DNA of 43,760 bases from Betaproteobacteria bacterium (GTDB taxonomy: Bacteria > Pseudomonadota > Gammaproteobacteria > Burkholderiales > SG8-39), in the NCBI GenBank assembly GCA_016195915.1, contig JACPYS010000025.1:1-43760 (forward strand), given 5' to 3'. The translations under genes were made by a program, and so were the position numbers. Shown here piece by piece: positions 1-6,661 of the stretch (positions are counted from its first letter, which is position 1; each line of letters opens with the position of its first letter). The notes under the pieces are model-generated. The model was not told the DNA's origin. It saw nothing but the letters and a program-made list of their open reading frames with translations, and searched no databases.

Positions 1-57
1 CGCCAAATCGCAAAAGACATTGGTCTCACCGTCTCCGAGTTGCTCCAGCATCGGTAG
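1..57 (+). CDS. 3' end of a cassette gene, possibly an HTH regulator
   Basis: Frame 1 is open from the window edge to TAG at 55-57 and gives 18 residues ending in IAKDIGLTVSELLQHR. This resembles the last helix of many XRE-type helix-turn-helix proteins (pattern IAxxLGxxxSELL), but the piece is too short for a firm assignment. The stop lies immediately before the R'' box of an attC site at 58, which is the usual position for the end of a cassette-borne ORF. That supports its being real coding sequence. Confidence 0.4.
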   Translation, partial: RQIAKDIGLTVSELLQHR

Positions 58-144
58 GCCCAACCCTTTGTTGCTGCGGACGGGCCGCCAGCGCCGTGCC
101 AGTGCGGGTGTCATCTTGGCCCGCCGCAGAACAACACGTTAGGC
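58..144 (+). other. integron attC site 1
   Basis: R'' box GCCCAAC (58-64) and R' box GTTAGGC (138-144) enclose an imperfect inverted repeat. The left arm GTTGCTGCGGACGGGCC pairs with the right arm (reverse complement GTTGTTCTGCGGCGGGCC), with an extra unpaired A in the left arm. Extrahelical bases on one strand plus RYYYAAC/GTTRRRY ends are the defining attC features. The crossover would fall after G138. Confidence 0.85.
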
Positions 145-163
145 GCTGCCCAGCCCCCTCAAC

Positions 164-679
164 ATGCGACTCCTCCTCGCACTCAGAGCTCTCTTCTTCG
201 TCCTGCTGCTACCCGGCACAGTGGCCGGCTACATCCCATTCAGCATCCTCCGAGCCGGAAACCTACTGCGCGTCCCACACCTCGGGCTCGCCTCCGTCTG
301 CGCCGCCGTCTTCGCCATCACCGGTGCTCTTGTCCTCCTCCGGTGCGTCTGGGACTTCTTCGACGCAGGCAAGGGCACTCTCGCCCCTATCGATCCCCCA
401 CGCTTCCTTGTTGTCCGAGGTCTGTATCGATTCACCCGCAACCCTATGTACAACGGCGTCATCGCCCTCATCCTCGCGGAGGCGTGGCTCTTCCGGAGCA
501 TCGGTCTGGCTGAGTACGCACTTCCAGTCCTCATCTTCTTCCATCTATTCGTGGTTCTCTACGAGGAGCCTGCGCTCGAGTCACAGTTCGGGGAGTCGTA
601 TCGGGCCTACCGGCGTGCCGTTCCCCGCTGGGGCTTCACGACTCGGCCGTTTCAAGAGAGCACCGGGAGCACCGCCTAA
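164..679 (+). CDS. isoprenylcysteine carboxyl methyltransferase-like membrane protein (cassette gene)
   Basis: A 171-residue membrane protein of the ICMT/PEMT methyltransferase superfamily. An N-terminal hydrophobic helix is followed by two or three more membrane segments. The diagnostic motif is the RNPMY segment (about residues 90-94), with the C-terminal EEP...F...Y..Y...VPRW pattern characteristic of the S-adenosylmethionine-binding part. In bacteria such proteins are predicted to methylate small or lipid-like substrates, and the substrate here is unknown. The ATG lies only 25 bases after the cassette boundary with no Shine-Dalgarno or promoter visible, so expression probably depends on upstream transcription. 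The stop codon TAA (677-679) is embedded in the R'' box of attC 2, typical of a compact cassette. Confidence 0.8.
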   Translation: MRLLLALRALFFVLLLPGTVAGYIPFSILRAGNLLRVPHLGLASVCAAVFAITGALVLLRCVWDFFDAGKGTLAPIDPPRFLVVRGLYRFTRNPMYNGVIALILAEAWLFRSIGLAEYALPVLIFFHLFVVLYEEPALESQFGESYRAYRRAVPRWGFTTRPFQESTGSTA

Positions 680-768
680 CATGCCGTTGCAGCTGACTGT
701 CACTCGCCCCGCGTGCGTGAGTGCACGCAGCGGGGCTCGCGCCAGCAGCTGAACGCCGGTCGTTATAC
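674..768 (+). other. integron attC site 2
   Basis: R'' GCCTAAC (674-680) is the exact reverse complement of the R' that opens this cassette (GTTAGGC, 138-144). R' of the next cassette is GTTATAC (762-768). The left arm contains CGTTGCAGCTG and the right arm CAGCTGAACG, pairing with one extrahelical G. An outer CGCCCCGC...GCGGGGC stem closes the hairpin around GTGCGTGAGTGCAC. This is a textbook attC layout. Confidence 0.92.
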
Positions 769-784
769 GTCGCTTTGATGCATG

Positions 785-813
785 GTGACAAAAGGCACAC
801 GGCACCGTAGAAT
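785..813 (+). promoter_or_regulatory. sigma-70-like promoter of the toxin-antitoxin cassette
   Basis: GTGACA (785-790), 17 bases, TAGAAT (808-813). The expected start site is about 820, which is the A of the toxin ATG. There is no Shine-Dalgarno sequence between, so the transcript would be leaderless. A promoter inside the cassette fits the common observation that cassette-borne toxin-antitoxin pairs carry their own promoters. Confidence 0.6.
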
Positions 814-819
814 TGATCG

Positions 820-1113
820 ATGAAGCCGTTTCGGTGGAACCCTGAGAAGAATGATGCACTCAAGGGCGCTCGCGGACTGTCTTTTGAGAGCATTGTCGTC
901 GCCGTCGAGTCCGGCGGACTACTCGACATTGTGAACCACCCGAACCAGGCCAAGTATTCGAAGCAAAGGGTGCTGGTAGTCGCGATCGAGAACTACGCGC
1001 ACTTGGTGCCATTCGTAGAGGAAGAAGACCACTACTTCCTAAAGACGGTTATTCCAAGCCGCAAAGCCACGAGAGATCACTTGCAAAAAGGTGCGCCAGA
1101 TGTCGACACTTGA
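820..1113 (+). CDS. BrnT-like type II toxin (cassette gene)
   Basis: A 97-residue protein with the BrnT/RelE-fold pattern: N-terminal FRWNPEKN, a GLSFE segment, a VVAIENYAHLVPFV strand pair, and the C-terminal FLKTVIPSRKAT block that in this family carries basic catalytic residues. BrnT-type toxins are ribonucleases that inhibit translation. The gene lies directly after attC 2 and its 3' end overlaps the downstream antitoxin gene, the standard arrangement for BrnT-BrnA. Its start is fixed by the ATG at 820, six bases after a good -10 hexamer, with no ribosome binding site. Family membership is inferred from motif pattern only; a related DUF4258-type toxin is the alternative. Confidence 0.75.
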   Translation: MKPFRWNPEKNDALKGARGLSFESIVVAVESGGLLDIVNHPNQAKYSKQRVLVVAIENYAHLVPFVEEEDHYFLKTVIPSRKATRDHLQKGAPDVDT

Positions 1114-1420
1114 TGCTTACGAACTGAAAGTCTTGAGAGCATTTGAGAAGGGCCAACTCAAGTCTGTGGCCACGAAACGTGAGCTCGAAAGGCTTAAGGC
1201 CGCGGCGCGGGCCACTGCGATCAAGGATCGAAGGGTGAACATCCGCTTGTCCTCGATCGATCTGAGCGACATTCAGGTGAAAGCGCTGGAACAAGGCGTT
1301 CCGTATCAAACTCTGATCGCGAGCGTTCTGCATAAATACGTCACTGGTCGCCTATTGGACCAATCGCAACGTATTACTGGTCGCTCAACACGATCGTCCC
1401 GCAAGCGGGCCGCCGATTAG
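1100..1420 (+). CDS. BrnA/CopG-like antitoxin
   Basis: A 106-residue partner of the upstream toxin. Residues around 50-90 (VNIRLSSIDLSDIQVKALEQG.PYQTLIASVLHKYVTG) match the ribbon-helix-helix DNA-binding part of BrnA/CopG antitoxins, where the VNIRLSS strand contacts the operator and the rest dimerises. The N-terminal half would wrap the toxin. The reading frame overlaps the toxin gene, which suggests translational coupling. Starts at GTG 1091 or ATG 1100 are both possible, and ATG was preferred. The last 17 codons (from 1371) are encoded by attC site 3, so the basic tail RSSRKRAAD comes from recombination-site sequence. Confidence 0.75.
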   Translation: MSTLDAYELKVLRAFEKGQLKSVATKRELERLKAAARATAIKDRRVNIRLSSIDLSDIQVKALEQGVPYQTLIASVLHKYVTGRLLDQSQRITGRSTRSSRKRAAD

Positions 1421-1434
1421 CGACGACGTTCGGT
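1371..1434 (+). other. integron attC site 3 (short, inside the antitoxin gene end)
   Basis: R'' GTATTAC (1371-1377) matches the complement of this cassette's R' (GTTATAC, 762) at 6 of 7 bases, and the new R' is GTTCGGT (1428-1434). GTCGCTCAA (1380-1388) pairs with TTAGCGAC (1417-1424), leaving one extrahelical C. The tip is CCCGC-AA-GCGGG (1398-1409). At 64 nt it is short but within the attC range. The R' is confirmed by its perfect partner ACCGAAC at 1957. Confidence 0.75.
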
Positions 1435-1497
1435 GGCATTTGCGTGGCATCACGACGCGATTTACCGAATTACTGTTCAAAACACAGGGAGGGGAGC

Positions 1498-1899
1498 ATG
1501 ACATCAATTCGGCAGGCACTTTCCGTAACGGCACTCGCATTGGTAACCGGCACCGTGGGAACGGTCTGGGCGCAGGACACACCGGGGCGCAAGGAGATGC
1601 GTCGCGTCGATCTCTCCGGCGCGCCCGGAATGGAAGTCATACTTTCGATTAGCGAATACAAGCCGGGTGATGCGCTGCCGGCACACTTCCATCATGGGAT
1701 CGAGGCAGGGTACGTTGTGGAAGGCGGTATGGTGGAGGTACCCGGGAAGCCAGCGTTCGCGATTCCCACTGGTGCTCCGATCATGAATCTTCGGGATGCG
1801 CCTCACGCGGGCTTCAAGATTGCCGGAGACAAGACGGTCAAGCTATTCACGGTGCATATCGTCGACAAGGGCAAACCACTCTACGACTGGGTCAAGTAA
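1498..1899 (+). CDS. secreted cupin-domain protein (cassette gene)
   Basis: A 133-residue protein with an N-terminal signal peptide (basic MTSIRQ, hydrophobic SVTALALVTGTVGTV, AxA-like cleavage near VWA-QD), followed by a single cupin barrel. The first cupin motif is visible as LPAHFHHGIEAGYVVEGG, with His residues and Glu in the metal-ligand positions, and the second as APHAGFKIAGDKTVKLFTVHIV. It probably acts in the periplasm as a small metal-dependent enzyme or ligand-binding protein; the substrate is unknown. ATG 1498 was chosen because GGGAGGGGAG lies just upstream, although the frame is open further 5'. It sits in a cassette bounded by GTTCGGT (1428) and ACCGAAC (1957). Confidence 0.8.
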   Translation: MTSIRQALSVTALALVTGTVGTVWAQDTPGRKEMRRVDLSGAPGMEVILSISEYKPGDALPAHFHHGIEAGYVVEGGMVEVPGKPAFAIPTGAPIMNLRDAPHAGFKIAGDKTVKLFTVHIVDKGKPLYDWVK

Positions 1900-1956
1900 T
1901 AGCGCTTCAGGCCGCCGGTATTCATCGCGCGCGCACTCGATTCGAGTACGTATGCC

Positions 1957-2046
1957 ACCGAACAGCGCAGCCCACACGGACGCGCGTCAAGCGCCGTGCT
2001 TTATCGACCGTCTCTGCTCGCGCGCCGGTGGCTGCGAACGTCATGT
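1957..2046 (+). other. integron attC site 4
   Basis: R'' ACCGAAC (1957-1963) is a perfect complement of GTTCGGT at 1428, which closes the cupin cassette. CGCAGCC (1966-1972) pairs with GGCTGCG (2030-2036), and the stem continues through ACACGGACGCGCG against CGCGCGCCGGT with extrahelical bases in the left arm. The following R' is GTCATGT (2040-2046), which departs from GTTRRRY at one position. Confidence 0.8.
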
Positions 2047-2058
2047 GGCAGCAAAAGC

Positions 2059-2406
2059 ATGGCGCTAAATGACTTTGAGCGGAAACGGGCCGAGAATACC
2101 GTCACGGCGTTTGTTCAGAAGCATCGGCCCGCCCCGCATATCCGGCCGGAACTGGATATAGGTTTTCGTATCTCGGGCCAAAGCGTCGAGATTTTTGAGA
2201 TTCGGCCTCGCTGGAAAGAACCGAAAGTGAAGATGGAGCATCCGATTGCGAAGGCGACGTTTGTTCGGAGTACGGCGCTGTGGAAGATTTTCTGGATGCG
2301 CTCCGACCTCAAGTGGCACAGCTATGAGCCATTGCCGACCGTGGGCTCAATCGAAAAGTTCTTAGCCGCTGTCGAGAAAGACGAATATGCATGCTTCTGG
2401 GGCTAG
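2059..2406 (+). CDS. DUF3024 protein (cassette gene)
   Basis: A 115-residue soluble protein matching the DUF3024 family along its whole length. The marks are the N-terminal ALNDFERKRAE...FVQKHRP...R.ELDIGFRI, the central FEIRPRW...MEHPIAKATFV, and the C-terminal WKIFWMRSDLKWHSYEP...YACFWG signature. Function is unknown; the family is frequent in chromosomal integron cassettes. The ATG at 2059 gives the expected family N-terminus. No convincing Shine-Dalgarno is present, and the cassette boundary is only 18 bases upstream. The stop lies eight bases before the attC R'' box. Confidence 0.85.
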   Translation: MALNDFERKRAENTVTAFVQKHRPAPHIRPELDIGFRISGQSVEIFEIRPRWKEPKVKMEHPIAKATFVRSTALWKIFWMRSDLKWHSYEPLPTVGSIEKFLAAVEKDEYACFWG

Positions 2407-2413
2407 CGTTGCC

Positions 2414-2500
2414 ACATAACCCGGCAGCCCGGCGGACGCGCGCGAGCGGCGGAGGTTTGCTTGGGTCATCCGCCGCGCGCCGCTGGCTTCCACGTTAGGC
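2414..2500 (+). other. integron attC site 5 (right end of the left array)
   Basis: R'' ACATAAC (2414-2420) complements the opening R' of the DUF3024 cassette (GTCATGT, 2040) at 6 of 7 positions, and R' is GTTAGGC (2494-2500). AGCCCGGCGGACGCGCG pairs with the downstream arm (reverse complement AGCCAGCGGCGCGCGG) with extra bases in the left strand. No further attC follows for about 41 kb. Confidence 0.82.
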
Positions 2501-2502
2501 CC

Positions 2503-2745
2503 GAGGGGTTAACGGGCTTCATCCAGTTCCTGCGCGACAAGTTTCCCAACTCACGCAGCGAGATCAAGCGGGTATTCGCGGAGGGCGACTATGTCATCGT
2601 GCATGTGCATGCGATCCGAGAGTCCGGAACGCGCGGGCGCGCGATCATCGATATCTTCTAACTCGAGAATGGCAAGGTCGTCGAGCATTGGGACGTCGCG
2701 CAGGACGTGCCTGAGAAGGCTGCAAACTCGAACGGGATGTTCTGA
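2503..2745 (+). pseudogene. SnoaL/NTF2-like protein, 5'-truncated and with a nonsense codon
   Basis: The frame from the attC boundary reads EGLTGFIQFLRDKFPNSRSEIKR, then VFAEGDYVIVHVHAIRESG..GRAIIDIF, a TAA at 2659-2661, and then in the same frame LENGKVVEHWDVAQDVPEKA...NGMF-stop. This is the C-terminal two thirds of a SnoaL-like (NTF2-fold) protein, in which the interrupted position normally holds a residue before LENGK. The N-terminal third is missing exactly where the attC site begins. The gene is therefore broken twice, by the cassette junction and by the point stop. Its intact relatives are predicted aldol-condensation or steroid-isomerase-type enzymes. It is very unlikely to be functional. 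Confidence 0.8.
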
Positions 2746-2768
2746 CGCTGCTGCCGGAGCCGACGACC

Positions 2769-3291
2769 ATGCGGCTTCTCATCTTTGCAATAGCCGCCAC
2801 GCAATTCCATGCGTCTTGCGGCGCGGTGCCGAGGGAGGTGCCGCTGGTCGTCAGCGACTCCGCAGCTGCAATGGATGGCCGGAAGGTCGACGAATATGCG
2901 AAGGCCGCGGTCGGCAACCGGCGGGTCATGGTGAACGAGCGTGCGATGGCGGCATGGAACTGGCCGGAGCGCATGGTCGGTCTTGCGCACGAAATCGTGC
3001 ACACCTCCCAGCAGGAGCTGGCCGGGCAGCGCTCGCTCGTGCGCTATCAGTGGCTGGTGGAGGGATTTGCAGAGCGGGTCGCCTACCGTGTAGCTCGATG
3101 CCATGTACCCCTATGTCTTCCTCGTGCTCGATTTCCTGGTCGAGCGCCATTCCTATGAACGCACGATAGATTTCTTCCGTCGCCGCCGCGGGTCCGCGGA
3201 TGCCGGAGCGAACTTCAGAGCGGCATTCGGGGAAAGCCTGCCGGAATTCCAGGCAGCAGTGGACGCCCGTAAGGCCAAAGTGCTCGAGTGA
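2769..3291 (+). pseudogene. zinc metallopeptidase-like gene (peptidase MA fold) with internal frameshift/deletion
   Basis: The first frame (2769-about 3096) encodes a possible signal segment, then AHEIVH (the HExxH zinc motif) and WLVEGFAE, whose downstream Glu is the third ligand in gluzincins. It continues out of family to 3158. The second frame (3103-3291) encodes YPYVFLVLDFLVERH...FRAAFGESLPEFQAAV, which matches the helical C-terminal end of peptidase MA-like domains. The two parts lie in different frames and abut without the linker of some tens of residues expected between EGFAE and the YPY helix. A small deletion with frameshift therefore probably inactivated the gene. Two short proteins are a less likely alternative. 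Confidence 0.6.
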
Positions 3292-3414
3292 GGGTGTTTC
3301 CGTCAGATGGGCGAAGCTCGCCGAGGTTTCGGGCACAAAAGCCGATTGATTTGACAAACTCATGAGCTAGGTCAATCAAGTCCGGCTAATTGTGTTTTGT
3401 GCGCTGCCGCAAAA

Positions 3415-3423
3415 TGTGATAAT
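3415..3423 (+). promoter_or_regulatory. extended -10 promoter before the CoA-transferase
   Basis: TGTGATAAT is a near-consensus extended -10 element (TGN-TATAAT type) ending 42 bases before the ATG at 3466. A -35 box is not convincing, which extended -10 promoters tolerate. The predicted leader of about 35 nt contains the GGAGA ribosome binding site. Confidence 0.4.
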
Positions 3424-3465
3424 CATCAAAGAAATCATGGCTCCCGCCACGATGTGGAGACCGAG

Positions 3466-4773
3466 ATGACTTGGAAGGCGCACTATGAGACTCATCGCAT
3501 GGATGCCGCCGCCGCCGCGAAGCTCGTGAGGTCCAGGGACCGGGTCTTTGTCGGCGGTAACGTCGCGGCTCCCATCCCGATGCTCTACGCCCTGCGAGAT
3601 CGGGCACAGGTTCTCGAGCAGGTCGAACTCCTGCACCTGCTGTTCGCGGGGGAGGATCCGCTTGCGTCCCCGGAAATGGAGGGGCATTTCCGCCATACGG
3701 TCCTGTTCGTCGGCAGCGCCGACCGCGAGGCGGTGCAGGAGGGGCGCGCCGCCTACCTCCCGGTACACCTGCACGACATTCCCCAGCTCTTCAAGAGCGG
3801 CGCCCTTCCCATCCGCGTGGCGATCGTATCCACCGCGCCGCCCGACGAACACGGATATCTATCGCTCGGCGTGGAGTGTCTCGCCAGCCTCGCCGCAGTG
3901 GAGGTGGCGGACGTGGTGATCGCCGTCGTCAACGACCAGATGCCGCGTACGCTCGGCGACTGTTTCATTCCCGCCCACAGGGTGGCTGCCATCGTGGAAG
4001 TGTCCTATGCGCTGCCCGAGCTGCCGATCGAGGAGGCGTCCGCGGTCAACACGCGCATCGGTCAACTGGTGGGAACCCTGGTGGAAGACGGCGCGACCCT
4101 GCAGCTGGGCATAGGCGCGATCCCCGACGCGGTCGTGGCGGCGCTGGCGGGCAAGCGAGACCTCGGTGTGCACACAGAGATGGTGTCCGACCGCGTGATG
4201 GACGCCATCGAGTCCGGCGTCATTACCGGGGCGCGCAAGACTTTGCACCCGGGCAAGGTGGTGGCTACGTTTGCGATGGGCAGCCGCGCGCTTTACGACT
4301 ATATCGACAACAACCCGTTGTTCGAGATGCACCCTGCCGATTACACCAACAATCCCTTCGTGATCGCGCAGAACGACCAGATGGTCGCCATCAATTCCGC
4401 CCTGGAAGTGGATATCACCGGGCAGGTCTGCGCCGAGTCGGTGGGCAAGCGAATTTTTTCGGGCTTCGGCGGTCAGCTCGATTTCATCAGAGGCGCCGCG
4501 ATGAGCAAGGCGGGGGTGCCGATCATCGCGCTGCCCTCTACCGCGGCGAAGGGAAAGCTCTCGCGCATCGTGCCGATGCTCCAGCCGGGAGCCGGTGTCG
4601 TGACGACCCGCGCCGACGTCCACTACGTGGTGACCGAATACGGCATCGCGCAGCTCTACGGCAAGACCCTGAGACAGCGGGTACGCGAACTCATGGAGGT
4701 GGCGCACCCCGATTTTCGCGGCGCGCTGGAGCGGGAAGCATGGGAGCGCAAGATCCTGCCGCGCGCTTTCTGA
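3466..4773 (+). CDS. 4-hydroxybutyrate/acetate-type CoA-transferase (family I)
   Basis: A 435-residue enzyme of the acetyl-CoA hydrolase/4-hydroxybutyrate CoA-transferase family, which moves CoA between acyl-CoA and a free carboxylic acid. The N-terminal domain contains VFVGGNVAAP. The hinge region has LQLGIGAIPDAV, followed by HTEM with Glu238, which matches the covalent-intermediate glutamate known in 4-hydroxybutyrate CoA-transferase. The C-terminal half carries GFGGQLDFIRGA and YGIAQLYGKT. ATG 3466 was chosen over upstream starts because GGAGA lies five bases before it and the family N-terminus begins there. The next gene is a PHA synthase, so activation of hydroxy acids for polymer synthesis or recovery is plausible. 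Propionate or acetate CoA-transferase activity is equally possible. Confidence 0.85.
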   Translation: MTWKAHYETHRMDAAAAAKLVRSRDRVFVGGNVAAPIPMLYALRDRAQVLEQVELLHLLFAGEDPLASPEMEGHFRHTVLFVGSADREAVQEGRAAYLPVHLHDIPQLFKSGALPIRVAIVSTAPPDEHGYLSLGVECLASLAAVEVADVVIAVVNDQMPRTLGDCFIPAHRVAAIVEVSYALPELPIEEASAVNTRIGQLVGTLVEDGATLQLGIGAIPDAVVAALAGKRDLGVHTEMVSDRVMDAIESGVITGARKTLHPGKVVATFAMGSRALYDYIDNNPLFEMHPADYTNNPFVIAQNDQMVAINSALEVDITGQVCAESVGKRIFSGFGGQLDFIRGAAMSKAGVPIIALPSTAAKGKLSRIVPMLQPGAGVVTTRADVHYVVTEYGIAQLYGKTLRQRVRELMEVAHPDFRGALEREAWERKILPRAF

Positions 4774-4837
4774 ACGCTGCCGGCGGCCAACGCGCGCAGG
4801 TTTGATTTGCCGCAAAACCGGGTTGTCAGATAGCGAA

Positions 4838-4843
4838 TAGGTT
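4838..4843 (+). promoter_or_regulatory. -10 hexamer placed for a leaderless phaC transcript
   Basis: TAGGTT lies six bases before the phaC ATG (4850), with no Shine-Dalgarno in between. This matches the spacing seen at several other genes in the window. The -35 region is weak. Confidence 0.35.
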
Positions 4844-4849
4844 AATTCC

Positions 4850-6607
4850 ATGAACCCCAAAGACTTGGTACTCCCGAGCGGCGAATCGGCGCGCGATCCG
4901 GGAACCGCCTGGAAGCAATGGCAGACGTTGCTCGAACGGGAGCAATCGATGCTCGACCCGATCGGCATGATCGCCCCGATCGTGCATGCGCACGCGGCGT
5001 GGTTGCTGCACCCCCAGGAACTGAGCGAGTGGATGGCGCGCTCGACGCAGGAGTTGTTCGCGTTGCAGGCGCACGCCGGGCGCCGCATGCTGGGAATTTC
5101 CGAAGACGACGTGGTACTGCCGAACGCGGACGACCAGCGTTTCGCGGACCCGGTGTGGACGCAGTCGGCCGGCTGGGACGTGCTCAAGCAGTACTACCTG
5201 TTCTTCACGCGCAACGTCCAGGATGCGCTGTTCCAGACGCCGGGACTCGCGCCCAAGGAACGCCGTCGCGCGGCATTCTGGTGGCGCAAATCGCTGAACA
5301 TGGTGGCGCCCACGAATTATTTCCTGACCAATCTGGTGGCCGTGCGCAAAGCGATCGAAACCAACGGCCAGAGCCTCGTGAAAGGGCTGGACGAGCTGGT
5401 CAAGGACCTGCGAGCCGGGACGGTGCGCATGACCAGCCCCGAGGACTTCGAGGTCGGCTCCAACCTCGCGACGACACCCGGCGAAGTGGTTTTCCGCAAC
5501 CGGCTGATCGAGCTGATCCATTACACGCCGATGACGCACAAGGTGCAGGAGGTGCCGATCGTCATCGTCATGCCGTGGATCAACAAGTTCTACGTGCTCG
5601 ATCTGACGCCGAAGAAGAGCATGGTGCAGTACCTGCTCAAGCAAGGCTTCAGCGTATTCATCGTGAGTTGGAAGAATCCGACCGCGGACATGGCCGGCGT
5701 GAGCTTCGACGACTACCTGACCGACGGAGTCGACGCGGCGGTGAACGTGGCGCGCGAAATCACGGGGGCGCCGCGCGTGCACGCCGCCGGCTATTGCATC
5801 GGCGGCACGCTGCTGGCCACCTACATGGCCTGGCTCAACCGCCGCCACGAACACGAGAAAGACGTGCCGGTCGCGCACTGGACGCTGTTTACGACGATGA
5901 CGGATTTCCAGTCGCCCGGCGACATCGAGGTGTTCCTGGACGAAGGGAGCGTGCGCTGGATCTGCTCCAACATGCGCACGCAGGGTTACCTCGATGGCAG
6001 GGAAATGGCGTCCACGTTCCGCCTGATGCGCAGCAACAGCCTGATTTGGCATTACGTGGTGCACAGCTGGCTGTACGGCGAGCGGCCGCCGCCATTCGAC
6101 GTGCTCTACTGGAACATGGACACCACGCGAATGCCCGCCGCGATGCACGAGTTCTACCTGCGCGAAATGTACCTGAACAACCGGCTGATCAAGGCCGATT
6201 CGCTGGTGATTGCGGGAGAGCCGATCTCGCTCGAGCGCATCCGGCAGCCGCTGTATGCGGTTTCAGCCGAAGACGACCACGTGGCCCCCTGGCGGCAGAC
6301 GTTCCGCATCAACCAGTGGGTGCAGGCGCCTAAACGCTACGTGCTGTCGAGCTCCGGCCACATCCTCGGCATCGTGAATCCGCCGGCGAAACCGCCCAAG
6401 CGCAAGTTCTGGGTCGGTGCCGCGCACCGGCGCCACACGGCCGACGTATGGCGCAAGGGCGCTGAAGAACACGACGGAACCTGGTGGGAAGATTGGGTGG
6501 CGTGGCTGCGCCCGCAATGCGGTGCGCTGATGGATCCGCCGCCGATCTCGACCGGCGATTTTCCGAAGCTCGACGACGCACCCGGAACCTACGTGCTGGA
6601 GCGGTAA
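4850..6607 (+). CDS. phaC: class I poly(3-hydroxyalkanoate) synthase
   Basis: A 585-residue PHA synthase, close to the usual class I length. It polymerises (R)-3-hydroxyacyl-CoA into PHA on cytoplasmic granules and releases CoA. The N-terminal PhaC_N region (including VAPTNYF and VKDL..GTVRMT) leads into the alpha/beta-hydrolase core. The lipase-like box GYCIGG places the nucleophile at Cys316. Asp476 (in AEDDHVAPW) and His504 (in SSSGHILG) complete the catalytic triad, and HYTPMTHKV and VPIVIVMPWINKFYVLDL are family signatures. The neighbouring CoA-transferase could feed it hydroxyacyl-CoA. phaA, phaB and phasin genes are not nearby. The start has no ribosome binding site but has a -10-like TAGGTT six bases upstream. 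Confidence 0.95.
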   Translation: MNPKDLVLPSGESARDPGTAWKQWQTLLEREQSMLDPIGMIAPIVHAHAAWLLHPQELSEWMARSTQELFALQAHAGRRMLGISEDDVVLPNADDQRFADPVWTQSAGWDVLKQYYLFFTRNVQDALFQTPGLAPKERRRAAFWWRKSLNMVAPTNYFLTNLVAVRKAIETNGQSLVKGLDELVKDLRAGTVRMTSPEDFEVGSNLATTPGEVVFRNRLIELIHYTPMTHKVQEVPIVIVMPWINKFYVLDLTPKKSMVQYLLKQGFSVFIVSWKNPTADMAGVSFDDYLTDGVDAAVNVAREITGAPRVHAAGYCIGGTLLATYMAWLNRRHEHEKDVPVAHWTLFTTMTDFQSPGDIEVFLDEGSVRWICSNMRTQGYLDGREMASTFRLMRSNSLIWHYVVHSWLYGERPPPFDVLYWNMDTTRMPAAMHEFYLREMYLNNRLIKADSLVIAGEPISLERIRQPLYAVSAEDDHVAPWRQTFRINQWVQAPKRYVLSSSGHILGIVNPPAKPPKRKFWVGAAHRRHTADVWRKGAEEHDGTWWEDWVAWLRPQCGALMDPPPISTGDFPKLDDAPGTYVLER

Positions 6608-6661
6608 CCGCGGCCACGGACTGCGCGGGCGGTGCGACAATGCGCGCTCGGATCGAGCGGC

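Noticed and set aside
3351-3379. TTGACA at 3351 as a promoter of the CoA-transferase gene
   Set aside because: The hexamer 17 bases downstream (AATCAA) is a poor -10. The extended -10 at 3415-3423 is a better candidate.
4826-6148. A 440-codon open frame opposite phaC
   Set aside because: It is a histidine- and arginine-rich shadow of the well-supported phaC gene.
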